Positions 1 to 5,491 of a stretch of DNA of 5,491 bases are shown here, in pieces. The DNA comes from an uncultured Bacteroidota bacterium (GTDB lineage Bacteria > Bacteroidota > Bacteroidia > Chitinophagales > Chitinophagaceae), in assembly GCA_903825095.1 (NCBI GenBank), contig CAIJZF010000013.1:1-5491 (forward strand), in the 5' to 3' direction. The notes beneath the pieces were generated by a model. That model searched no databases. It was not told the origin of the DNA and was given only the letters and a program-made list of their open reading frames with translations. Each line of letters opens with the position of its first letter. The stretch's first letter is position 1. Made by a program: the position numbers and the translations under genes.

Positions 1-628
1 ACATCCTTATAAAGTAGGTAAGGCAGGTAATTTACAAGAATGGTATTATGATTGGGAAGACAGCGATCCTAAACATCGTCATCAATCTCATTTATACGGA
101 TTGTATCCTGGCACCCATGTAACAGTTGATAAAACACCCGAGATTGCGGCAGCGGCTAAAAAAACTTTAGAAGTAAAAGGAGATGAAACTACAGGTTGGT
201 CCAAAGGTTGGAGAATAAATTTATGGGCAAGATTAAAAGATGGAGACCATGCTTATAAAATGTATCGTGAATTATTAAAATATGTGCCTCCAGATGAAAC
301 CAAAGAAAATTATACCAATGCGGGGGGCACTTATCCTAACTTATTAGATGCGCATCCTCCTTTTCAAATAGATGGCAATTTTGGGGGAGCTGCCGCAGTA
401 GCTGAAATGCTAGTACAATCAAATGAGGAGATGATCACGCTTTTACCAGCCTTACCTAAGGCATGGGCAACGGGCGCCGCGAAAGGATTGAAGGCTAGGG
501 GCAACTATGAAATTGAAATGAGCTGGGCGGATGGCCAGGTGACAAATCTTAAAATAAAATCGAGCACAGAACCTACTGCTAAAGTTTTGATGAACGGGAA
601 AATTCAAATTGTAAAAACAAGTAAATAA
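1..628 (+). CDS. GH95 alpha-L-fucosidase-type glycoside hydrolase, C-terminal fragment (5' end outside window)
   Basis: The reading frame is open from base 2 to the TAA at 626-628 and gives 208 residues. A TTG at 101 is not a start, because the 33 codons before it encode conserved family sequence. Visible fragment motifs are LQEWYYDWED (residues 11-20), KHRHQSHLYGLYPG (24-37), TGWSKGWRINLWARLKDGDHAY (about 64-85) and TYPNLLDAHPPFQIDGNFGG (110-129). These are hallmarks of the GH95 (alpha/alpha)6-barrel and its C-terminal beta domain. GH95 enzymes are inverting exo-glycosidases, mostly alpha-1,2-L-fucosidases and some alpha-L-galactosidases, usually exported. D124 in QIDGNFG probably corresponds to the Asp that helps activate water in characterised members; this is from memory and not aligned. 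The general-acid Glu would lie upstream of the window. The tail after about residue 150 is the beta-sandwich end, closing normally with KTSK and no truncation. Fucose versus galactose specificity cannot be decided. The gene is 35 bases from the next one. Confidence 0.93.
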   Translation, partial: HPYKVGKAGNLQEWYYDWEDSDPKHRHQSHLYGLYPGTHVTVDKTPEIAAAAKKTLEVKGDETTGWSKGWRINLWARLKDGDHAYKMYRELLKYVPPDETKENYTNAGGTYPNLLDAHPPFQIDGNFGGAAAVAEMLVQSNEEMITLLPALPKAWATGAAKGLKARGNYEIEMSWADGQVTNLKIKSSTEPTAKVLMNGKIQIVKTSK

Positions 629-663
629 TTCACCACTATTATTAACTTTAGCAAAACAAGAAT

Positions 664-1266
664 ATGTCTTTGAACTTGGGTAGAACTGAATTTGGTGATC
701 CAGCAAATAAGGGAAATGTATTATCGGTAGATGAAGCCAATGAATTATTCAATGCCTGGGTATTGAATCCCAAGCTACAGCTACATATGAAACAAGTAGC
801 GCATTTAATGAAGTGCTGGGCAAAAGAAAAAGAAAATTTAAATGAAGCTGATCAATGGCGTTGGGAAATGGCTGGCTTATTACATGATGCCGATTGGGAT
901 CAGTGGCCCGAACTACATTGCAAAAAAATAATTGAATACTTAGAAGAAAAACAAATTGATCCAGAAATTATTAGAGCCATCGCCTCACATGGTCCTATTC
1001 ATTTTGGTGTAGAACCCATTACTCAAATGGACAAAATGTTATTTGCCTTTGATGAACTTTCTGGTTTAATGCACGCTTATTCTTTAATGCGACCAGAAGG
1101 GTATAAGGGTATGGAATTAAAAGGCGCTAAAAAAAGAATTAAAGACAAAGCCTTTGCTGCCAACGTTTCTAGAGATGACATTGATGATGCTTGTAAAAGA
1201 GCCAATATAGAATTAGATATGCTCATTCAATTTATAATGGATAGACAAGCAAACGCTACAGTTTAA
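664..1266 (+). CDS. HD-domain metal-dependent phosphohydrolase family protein
   Basis: This 200-residue protein has no signal peptide and is probably cytosolic. HD-superfamily metal-binding residues are visible in order: H41, the H74-D75 doublet in LLHDADWD, H85, H109 in IASHG, and D130 in FAFDELSG. The set H...HD...D is intact, so a divalent-metal hydrolase is expected. The part after D130 (LSGLMHAYSLMRP, then KGAKKRIKDKAFAANVSRDDI) matches my recollection of a widespread small HD/HDIG hydrolase family of about 185 residues. The substrate of that family is not established, so phosphomonoester or nucleotide hydrolysis is only a superfamily-level guess. The domain starts near residue 22. The first 20 or so residues look like an extra N-terminal stretch, but no ATG or GTG lies between the chosen ATG and residue 42, so ATG 664 is the best start. 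There is no Shine-Dalgarno sequence, only an A-rich leader. It lies 35 bases after the GH95 gene and 59 before the peptidase gene, and is possibly co-transcribed with both. Confidence 0.9.
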   Translation: MSLNLGRTEFGDPANKGNVLSVDEANELFNAWVLNPKLQLHMKQVAHLMKCWAKEKENLNEADQWRWEMAGLLHDADWDQWPELHCKKIIEYLEEKQIDPEIIRAIASHGPIHFGVEPITQMDKMLFAFDELSGLMHAYSLMRPEGYKGMELKGAKKRIKDKAFAANVSRDDIDDACKRANIELDMLIQFIMDRQANATV

Positions 1267-1325
1267 ACAAATAAAAAATTCTCCTAATAATACAGATATA
1301 CAAAAACAAATTAAATAGCTATAAC

Positions 1326-4022
1326 ATGCGCAAAATTATTTTAGTTCTCATCGTTGCTCTACTCTCACAGAGTTTTCTAATGGCACAACAAGTACCTAGT
1401 CCGAAATCGCATTTTGGATTTAATATAGGGGACAATTATCAATTGGCCACTTTTACACAAACAGAAGCCTACTTAAAAAAATTAGCAGCCGTTTCTAAAA
1501 AAGTAAAATTACAAGTGATTGGAAAAACTGAAGAAGGACGCAATCACTATATGGTCATTGTTTCCGATCCAAGCAACTTAGCCAATTTAGAAAAGTATAA
1601 AACTATTTCACAAAAATTAGCACATGCCGAAGACTTAAGTGTAGCAGAAGCTACTCAAATGGCAAATGAAGGAAAGGCGGTAGTCTGGATTGATGGCGGC
1701 TTACACGCAACAGAGGTAACCGGTATACATCAGTGGATAGAGTCAATGTATCAATTAATTACAAGAACAGATGAAGAAACAAAACGCATATTAAAATCGA
1801 CTATTATTTTATTTGTACATGCGAATCCTGATGGACAAGAATTAGTCTCTAATTGGTATATGCGCAATAGCGATACTTTAAAAAGATCTACTTCTAGTTT
1901 ACCTCGTTTATATCAAAAATATATTGGCCATGATAATAATCGTGATTTCTATATGACCAATATGCAAGAGTCAAAAAATATGAGTCGTCAACAATATATT
2001 GAATGGATGCCTCAGGTTTTATATAATCATCATCAAACAGGACCTCCAGGAACAGTAGTAGCGGGCCCTCCTTATCGTGACCCATTTAATTATGTATATG
2101 ATCCCTTATTAGTAACAGGTATTGATGCATTGGGCGCTGCCATGAGTAGTCGTTTAAATGCAGAATCTAAACCAGGTTATACAATGAAATCAGGCTCAGT
2201 CTATTCTACTTGGTGGAATGGTGGATTAAGAACTACTGCCTACTATCATAATATCATTGGACTACTTACAGAAATTATTGGCAACCCAACGCCTTCCAAT
2301 ATTCCACTCGTACCACAAAGATTAATTCCAAATAGCGCTACACCCTATCCTATCACTCCACAGAAATGGTATTTTAGAAATTCAATTGATTATTCAGTGT
2401 CTTTAAACTATGCCGTATTAAATTATGCAGCTAGATATAAAGAAGAATTGCTTTTGAATATTTATACAATGGGTCGTCATAGTATAGATGCAGGCAGCAA
2501 AGACAACTGGACCTTGTATTCTAAAAGATCGGATGCAGTAGCTGAATTATTAAAAACAGAAAAAGTAACAGGGAATATTGATTCATTTCAAACAACTGTA
2601 TTTAATAAAGTATATAAAAACCCTGCGAACAGAGATGCACGTGGTTATATTGTAACAGCGAATCAAACCACTACCGCTATTGATTTTATTAATATTTTAA
2701 TTCAAAGTGGTATTAAGGTTCAAAAAGCAAATGCTAATTTTTCAGTCGCTGGAAAAAATTATCCAGCGGGCTCTTATATTGTAAAAACCAACCAAGCATT
2801 CAGACCACATGTAATTGATATGTTTGAACCACAGGATCATCCCAATGATTTTCAATATCCAGGCGGACCTCCTGTAAGACCTTATGATGCTGCGGGTTGG
2901 ACCCCTGCATTTACCATGGGCATTGAGTTTGATCGCGTCTTAGATGATTTTAATGGTCCCTTTGAAACTATTCCTTATGGACTTATTCAAAAACCCATTG
3001 GTAAAATAAATGCAAGTGCTACAGTAGCTGGCTATAGTTTTTCAACAAAAGAAAATGCTGCTTATTATGCTATTAATACACTACTTACCATGGGGGTAGA
3101 GGTATATAAAAATAAAGACCAATATTATGTTGCAGGGAATACTGCTAATAAAAAATTGCAAGAAACTATTGAATCATTGAGTGCAGAGAAAGGTATAATT
3201 TTTAATGGGGTAACTGCGAAGCCTGCTAACATGAACGATAGAATTATGCCACAAAGAATTGCTTTATGGGATAAGTATGGTGGATCTATGTCTTCAGGAT
3301 GGGTAAGATGGATTTTTGAAAAGTATAATTTCCCTTTCCAATTAATTTATGCTAAAGAAATTGATGCTAGTAATTTAAAAGATAAATATGACGTAATTCT
3401 TTTTGTAGAAGGTGCAATTCCTTCTTTAAAACCAGAAGCAGGCAATGGCTATGAAGAAAAAGAACCTAAGGCAGAAGATGTGCCTGAAATATACCAAGCT
3501 ACTTTAGGAAAAATTACGGCAGAAAAATCGATCCCTGCTTTAAATAAATTTTTACAAGAGGGGGGAACCATTATTACCATTGGATCTAGTGCAAACTTGG
3601 CCTACCACTTAAATGTACCGGTTCGCAATGCTTTAGTGGAAATGGTTTCAGGTAAAGAGAAATCATTACCTGGTGAAAAATTTTATATACCAGGTTCTGT
3701 AATGCAAATTACTTTGGACAATGAGTATAAAGCCAACTGGGGTATGAATAAAAATGCCGATGTGTATTTTAGTGCTAGCCCTGTATTTAAATTATTACCA
3801 GATGCCATAGCAAGAAAAGAGGTGGTGCCATTAGCTTGGTATGCGTCAGATAAAACATTAAGAAGTGGATGGGCCTTTGGTCAATCTTATTTACAAGATG
3901 GTATTGCTGCATTTGAAGCGAAAGTAGGTAATGGTAAATTATTTGTCTATGGTCCTGAAATTACTTTTAGAGGCCAAACACATAGTACGTATAAAATGCT
4001 TTTCAACCAATTGTATAAATAA
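1326..4022 (+). CDS. Exported M14-family zinc carboxypeptidase with C-terminal GATase-like region
   Basis: The 898-residue protein starts with a Sec signal peptide: RK, a hydrophobic core at 4-19, and a likely signal-peptidase-I cut after FLMA (A20/Q21). There is no lipobox Cys. Residues about 38-390 form the M14 catalytic domain. Zinc ligands are H127 and E130 in GLHATE, and a third His in YNHHQTG, most likely H236. N205-R206 in HDNNRDF match the Asn-Arg pair that binds the substrate carboxylate in carboxypeptidase A. E316 in LLTEIIG matches the catalytic Glu, with Y306/Y307 just before it. All key residues are present, so an active periplasmic or secreted metallopeptidase is expected. About 435-560 is a conserved linker domain (GYIVTANQTT, PAGSYIVKTNQ, GWTPAFTMGIEFDRV). 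About 640-898 resembles a class-I glutamine-amidotransferase fold (YDVILFVEGAIPS, FLQEGGTIITIGSS) but cannot have a Cys nucleophile: I see no cysteine anywhere in the protein. Substrate is unknown. ATG 1326 is chosen because it begins the signal peptide. Confidence 0.93.
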   Translation: MRKIILVLIVALLSQSFLMAQQVPSPKSHFGFNIGDNYQLATFTQTEAYLKKLAAVSKKVKLQVIGKTEEGRNHYMVIVSDPSNLANLEKYKTISQKLAHAEDLSVAEATQMANEGKAVVWIDGGLHATEVTGIHQWIESMYQLITRTDEETKRILKSTIILFVHANPDGQELVSNWYMRNSDTLKRSTSSLPRLYQKYIGHDNNRDFYMTNMQESKNMSRQQYIEWMPQVLYNHHQTGPPGTVVAGPPYRDPFNYVYDPLLVTGIDALGAAMSSRLNAESKPGYTMKSGSVYSTWWNGGLRTTAYYHNIIGLLTEIIGNPTPSNIPLVPQRLIPNSATPYPITPQKWYFRNSIDYSVSLNYAVLNYAARYKEELLLNIYTMGRHSIDAGSKDNWTLYSKRSDAVAELLKTEKVTGNIDSFQTTVFNKVYKNPANRDARGYIVTANQTTTAIDFINILIQSGIKVQKANANFSVAGKNYPAGSYIVKTNQAFRPHVIDMFEPQDHPNDFQYPGGPPVRPYDAAGWTPAFTMGIEFDRVLDDFNGPFETIPYGLIQKPIGKINASATVAGYSFSTKENAAYYAINTLLTMGVEVYKNKDQYYVAGNTANKKLQETIESLSAEKGIIFNGVTAKPANMNDRIMPQRIALWDKYGGSMSSGWVRWIFEKYNFPFQLIYAKEIDASNLKDKYDVILFVEGAIPSLKPEAGNGYEEKEPKAEDVPEIYQATLGKITAEKSIPALNKFLQEGGTIITIGSSANLAYHLNVPVRNALVEMVSGKEKSLPGEKFYIPGSVMQITLDNEYKANWGMNKNADVYFSASPVFKLLPDAIARKEVVPLAWYASDKTLRSGWAFGQSYLQDGIAAFEAKVGNGKLFVYGPEITFRGQTHSTYKMLFNQLYK

Positions 4023-4074
4023 AAAAATAACCTAGGATTAGCGCTACAATTTTACATTTAAAACACTTATTATT

Positions 4075-4902
4075 TTGAAACCTCTTTACTGCTTTGCTCA
4101 AAATCAAATTTCTTTATTAGAAAATGCAGGCGTGCCTGTTGGTGATTTACTCGTGCAAAGAGGCTATGGCATTTTTGATTATTTAAGAGTGTCTAATAAT
4201 AAGCCACTTTTTATAGAAGCGCATTTAGATCGCTTATTTAATTCTGCAGAGATAATGCGCTTATCTATAGCCTTATCTAAAGAGGAACTCAAAAAAATTG
4301 TAGCGGACTTAATTCAAAAAAATAATATTCCTTTTTCAGGCATTCGATTAATAATAGCCGGTGGCGATGCACCTGATGGCTATACGATCACTAAGCCGCA
4401 TCTAATTATTATTCAACAACCACTTGATGCTCCTCCTGCTCAAATGGCTACTAAAGGCATTCAACTAGTAAGTCATTTTTATCAAAGACAACTAGCTGAA
4501 GTAAAAACCACTGACTACTTAATGGCCATTCATTTACAACCTTGGATGAAGAGCCAAGGAGGAGATGATATTTTATATTATAATAATGATACAGTAAGTG
4601 AGTGTCCTAGGTCCAATATTTTTATGGTCAGTCAGGACAACACCATTGTCACTCCTGCTCGTAATATGTTAAAAGGTATTACTAGAAAAAATATAATTGC
4701 AGTAGCTGAGGCCCATCATTTAAAACTAGAACAACGAGATATTAGTCTATCGGAAATGAAAAAAGCCAAGGAGGTTTTTATCACTAGCTCTACCAAAAGA
4801 ATTATCCCAGTTTCCCGTCTTGATGAGCAAAAATTTAACCTAGAGGGCTCAAATTCCTTAAGTGCTCAAATTTTTGACCATTTATTAGCCTTAGAAAACT
4901 AA
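4075..4902 (+). CDS. Class IV (fold-type IV) PLP-dependent aminotransferase, TTG start
   Basis: This 275-residue protein, probably cytosolic, has the fold-type IV layout. RGYGIFDYLR (29-38) is the family's conserved N-terminal strand region, HLDRLFNSA (50-58) follows, and the probable Schiff-base lysine is K144 in AEVKTTDYL. E176 in VSECPRSNIF matches the Glu that contacts the pyridine nitrogen of PLP. TPARNMLKGITR (193-204) and ITSSTKRIIPV (236-246) are the usual C-terminal cofactor-binding segments. Members include branched-chain aminotransferase, D-amino-acid transaminase and aminodeoxychorismate lyase. I cannot choose between these from motifs, so no gene symbol is given. Start choice: upstream the frame is closed by TAG at 4039-4041 and has no ATG or GTG after it. 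The first in-frame ATG is codon 61, inside conserved sequence. TTG at 4075 is therefore the best start, with ATT at 4069 or 4072 as unlikely alternatives. It begins 52 bases after the peptidase stop and may share its transcript. Confidence 0.9.
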   Translation: MKPLYCFAQNQISLLENAGVPVGDLLVQRGYGIFDYLRVSNNKPLFIEAHLDRLFNSAEIMRLSIALSKEELKKIVADLIQKNNIPFSGIRLIIAGGDAPDGYTITKPHLIIIQQPLDAPPAQMATKGIQLVSHFYQRQLAEVKTTDYLMAIHLQPWMKSQGGDDILYYNNDTVSECPRSNIFMVSQDNTIVTPARNMLKGITRKNIIAVAEAHHLKLEQRDISLSEMKKAKEVFITSSTKRIIPVSRLDEQKFNLEGSNSLSAQIFDHLLALEN

Positions 4903-5003
4903 AAATTCGACCTAATTTCTTGAGATTTTACAGATTTTGCCCATTTTGTATAAAAGCCCTTGTTTTATAGCTTAACAAATTGATAATCTGATCGTTATAT
5001 TAC

Positions 5004-5023
5004 AATTAGTAATTATACTAATT
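5004..5023 (+). terminator. Possible AT-rich hairpin terminator or operator dyad
   Basis: AATTAGTA (5004-5011) and TACTAATT (5016-5023) are perfect 8-bp inverted arms around the loop ATTA. They are followed by T-rich sequence (TTTCCATTTTTT). Position about 100 bases after the aminotransferase stop and T-rich 3' flank would fit a terminator for the upstream genes. However, the stem has only one G-C pair per arm half-turn and is weak, so a protein-binding dyad or chance in AT-rich DNA are real alternatives. Confidence 0.3.
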
Positions 5024-5125
5024 TTTCCATTTTTTAATTAATCTATTGATTTACAATAACTTATATAGTATATATAAATTCTAAGACTTTACCCTTTTTT
5101 GAATAACGGAAAAACCTTGATTTTC

Positions 5126-5143
5126 GTTAATGTAATGTTAATG
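5126..5143 (+). repeat. Phased direct repeat GTTAATG x2 upstream of receptor promoter
   Basis: GTTAATG occurs at 5126-5132 and again at 5137-5143, with starts exactly 11 bases apart, about one helical turn. The pair ends 7 bases before the proposed -33 element. The placement is suitable for an activator or sigma-associated factor bound to one face of the helix. No known regulator motif was recognised, so the role is inferred from geometry only. Confidence 0.4.
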
Positions 5144-5150
5144 ACAACTG

Positions 5151-5181
5151 TTCGTAATTCGCAAGTTTTAGTTTAATTTTG
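5151..5181 (+). promoter_or_regulatory. Bacteroidota-type promoter for the TonB-dependent receptor gene
   Basis: TAATTTTG at 5174-5181 is a perfect match to the Bacteroidota -7 consensus TAnnTTTG. TTCG at 5151-5154 is one mismatch from the -33 TTTG element, with a 19-base spacer that is usual for this class. Transcription would begin around 5187-5189. That would leave an A/T-rich leader of about 16-18 bases before the ATG at 5205, with no Shine-Dalgarno sequence, as is typical in this phylum. Confidence 0.65.
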
Positions 5182-5204
5182 TGTCCATAAATAATATCAT
5201 AAAA

Positions 5205-5491
5205 ATGAAAAATGTTTTAAAACAAGCTTTATCTCTAATGTTGGTAATTTTAATATCTATTATTAAAGTAAACGCACAAGAGACAACAGCTGAAATTCAA
5301 GGTACGGTTACAAATGGTGCAGCTGGATTAGCTGGCGTTTCAGTTACAGCCATCCACCAACCAACTGGTACTAAATATTCAACTACTACTCGTAACGATG
5401 GTAGATACAACTTAATTAACTTAAAAATTGGTGGCCCTTACTTAGTTGAAGTTTCTTATGTAGGCTTCAAAAAGGACCAACAAAATGACAT
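5205..5491 (+). CDS. TonB-dependent receptor, Oar-like, N-terminal fragment (3' end outside window)
   Basis: Starting at ATG 5205, 95 full codons stay open to the right edge. Residues 1-24 are a Sec signal peptide (MKNVLK, hydrophobic core at about 8-20, cleavage likely after VNA at A24/Q25). From about residue 30 comes a carboxypeptidase-regulatory-like beta-sandwich: EIQGTVTNGAAGLAGVSVTA, then HQPTGTKYSTTTRNDGRYNL, then GGPYLVEVSYVGFKK. This domain sits before the plug in many Bacteroidota outer-membrane receptors. The PTGTKYSTTTR...GGPY signature is, in my recollection, that of the Oar-like receptors (about 1,000 residues) rather than classical SusC. Plug and barrel are not visible, so the family call rests on the N-terminal domain and the signal peptide. 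The ligand is unknown. The gene has its own promoter and is separated from the aminotransferase gene by 302 bases. Confidence 0.85.
   Translation, partial: MKNVLKQALSLMLVILISIIKVNAQETTAEIQGTVTNGAAGLAGVSVTAIHQPTGTKYSTTTRNDGRYNLINLKIGGPYLVEVSYVGFKKDQQND

Larger units (their letters stand above)
4903..5204. other. Intergenic region between aminotransferase and TonB-dependent receptor genes
   Basis: I find no protein-coding or RNA gene in these 302 bases, which are markedly AT-rich. The first part contains a 9-bp-phased run of (G/C)ATTTT at 4924-4947 and a weak AT-only hairpin at 4949-4969. The middle contains a dyad at 5004-5023, an 8-bp TTAATTAA palindrome at 5034-5041, and an AT-only palindrome at 5061-5077. 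The last 80 bases contain a phased direct repeat and a recognisable promoter. The simplest reading is the 3' end of the upstream transcription unit followed by the control region of the receptor gene. Confidence 0.75.

Noticed and set aside
455..540. Local GC-rich patch in an otherwise AT-rich window
   Set aside because: It falls within continuous, family-consistent GH95 coding sequence and is too short to argue for transfer. It is noted only as a composition fluctuation.
624..643. AATAAT / ATTATT inverted repeat after the GH95 stop
   Set aside because: It has six A-T pairs around an 8-base loop, with no GC and no T tract. It is too weak to call a terminator.
643..650. TAACTTTA, 7 of 8 match to the TAnnTTTG promoter element, before the HD gene
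   Set aside because: The final G is missing, no -33 element lies at the right distance, and it is only 13 bases from the start codon.
452..706. Open frame of 84 codons on the minus strand
   Set aside because: It overlaps the well-supported end of the GH95 gene and the start of the HD gene, and its translation shows no recognisable domain. It is a shadow of the plus-strand coding sequence.
1894..2085. Open frame of 63 codons on the minus strand
   Set aside because: It lies wholly inside the M14 catalytic domain opposite the conserved NNRDF and HHQTG motifs, with no independent coding evidence.
4031..4046. Palindromes CCTAGG and TAGCGCTA between the peptidase and aminotransferase genes
   Set aside because: Both are short self-complementary words without room for a loop or a T tract, and are expected by chance.
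4949..4969. TATAAAA...TTTTATA hairpin with a 7-base loop after the aminotransferase gene
   Set aside because: The stem consists only of A-T pairs and has no following T tract, so it is not a credible intrinsic terminator.
5205..5491. Reading the partial last gene as a SusC-type receptor with a SusD partner
   Set aside because: The N-terminal domain has the PTGTKYSTTTR and GGPY signature I associate with Oar-like receptors. The visible part contains nothing specific to SusC, and no SusD gene is in view.

Overview
The window is AT-rich DNA, with a local GC-richer patch near 455-540, and every gene lies on the plus strand. It most likely comes from a member of the Bacteroidota, plausibly an environmental lineage of the Chitinophagales/Sphingobacteriales type. 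Four things support this: A-rich leaders without Shine-Dalgarno sequences, a TAnnTTTG-type -7 promoter element before the last gene, a GH95 glycosidase, and an outer-membrane receptor of the Oar-like TonB-dependent type with an N-terminal carboxypeptidase-regulatory-like domain. The assignment to a family within the phylum is inference only.

Layout: (1) 1-628 is the C-terminal end of a GH95 alpha-L-fucosidase-type glycoside hydrolase, cut by the left edge. (2) 664-1266 is a complete small HD-domain metal-dependent (phospho)hydrolase. (3) 1326-4022 is a large exported M14-type zinc carboxypeptidase with all expected catalytic residues and a long C-terminal part resembling a degenerate class-I glutamine-amidotransferase fold. 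(4) 4075-4902 is a fold-type IV PLP aminotransferase that appears to use a TTG start. (5) 4903-5204 is a 302-base AT-rich intergenic region with a dyad at 5004-5023, an AT-only palindrome at 5061-5077, an 11-bp-phased direct repeat (GTTAATG twice) and a good Bacteroidota promoter. (6) 5205 to the right edge is the start of a TonB-dependent receptor gene.

The first four genes are separated by only 35, 59 and 52 bases, with no convincing promoter or terminator between them. They may be co-transcribed, but their functions do not form an obvious pathway: a periplasmic glycosidase, a cytosolic HD hydrolase, a periplasmic peptidase and a cytosolic aminotransferase. The receptor gene is a separate transcription unit. 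Glycan, peptide and amino-acid handling beside a TonB receptor suits a polymer-scavenging lifestyle, but a functional link between these genes is not shown by the sequence.

I see no mobile element, CRISPR array, RNA gene or evident new system. The points most worth a second look are the regulatory region before the receptor gene, the accessory C-terminal region of the cysteine-free peptidase, and the TTG start of the aminotransferase.
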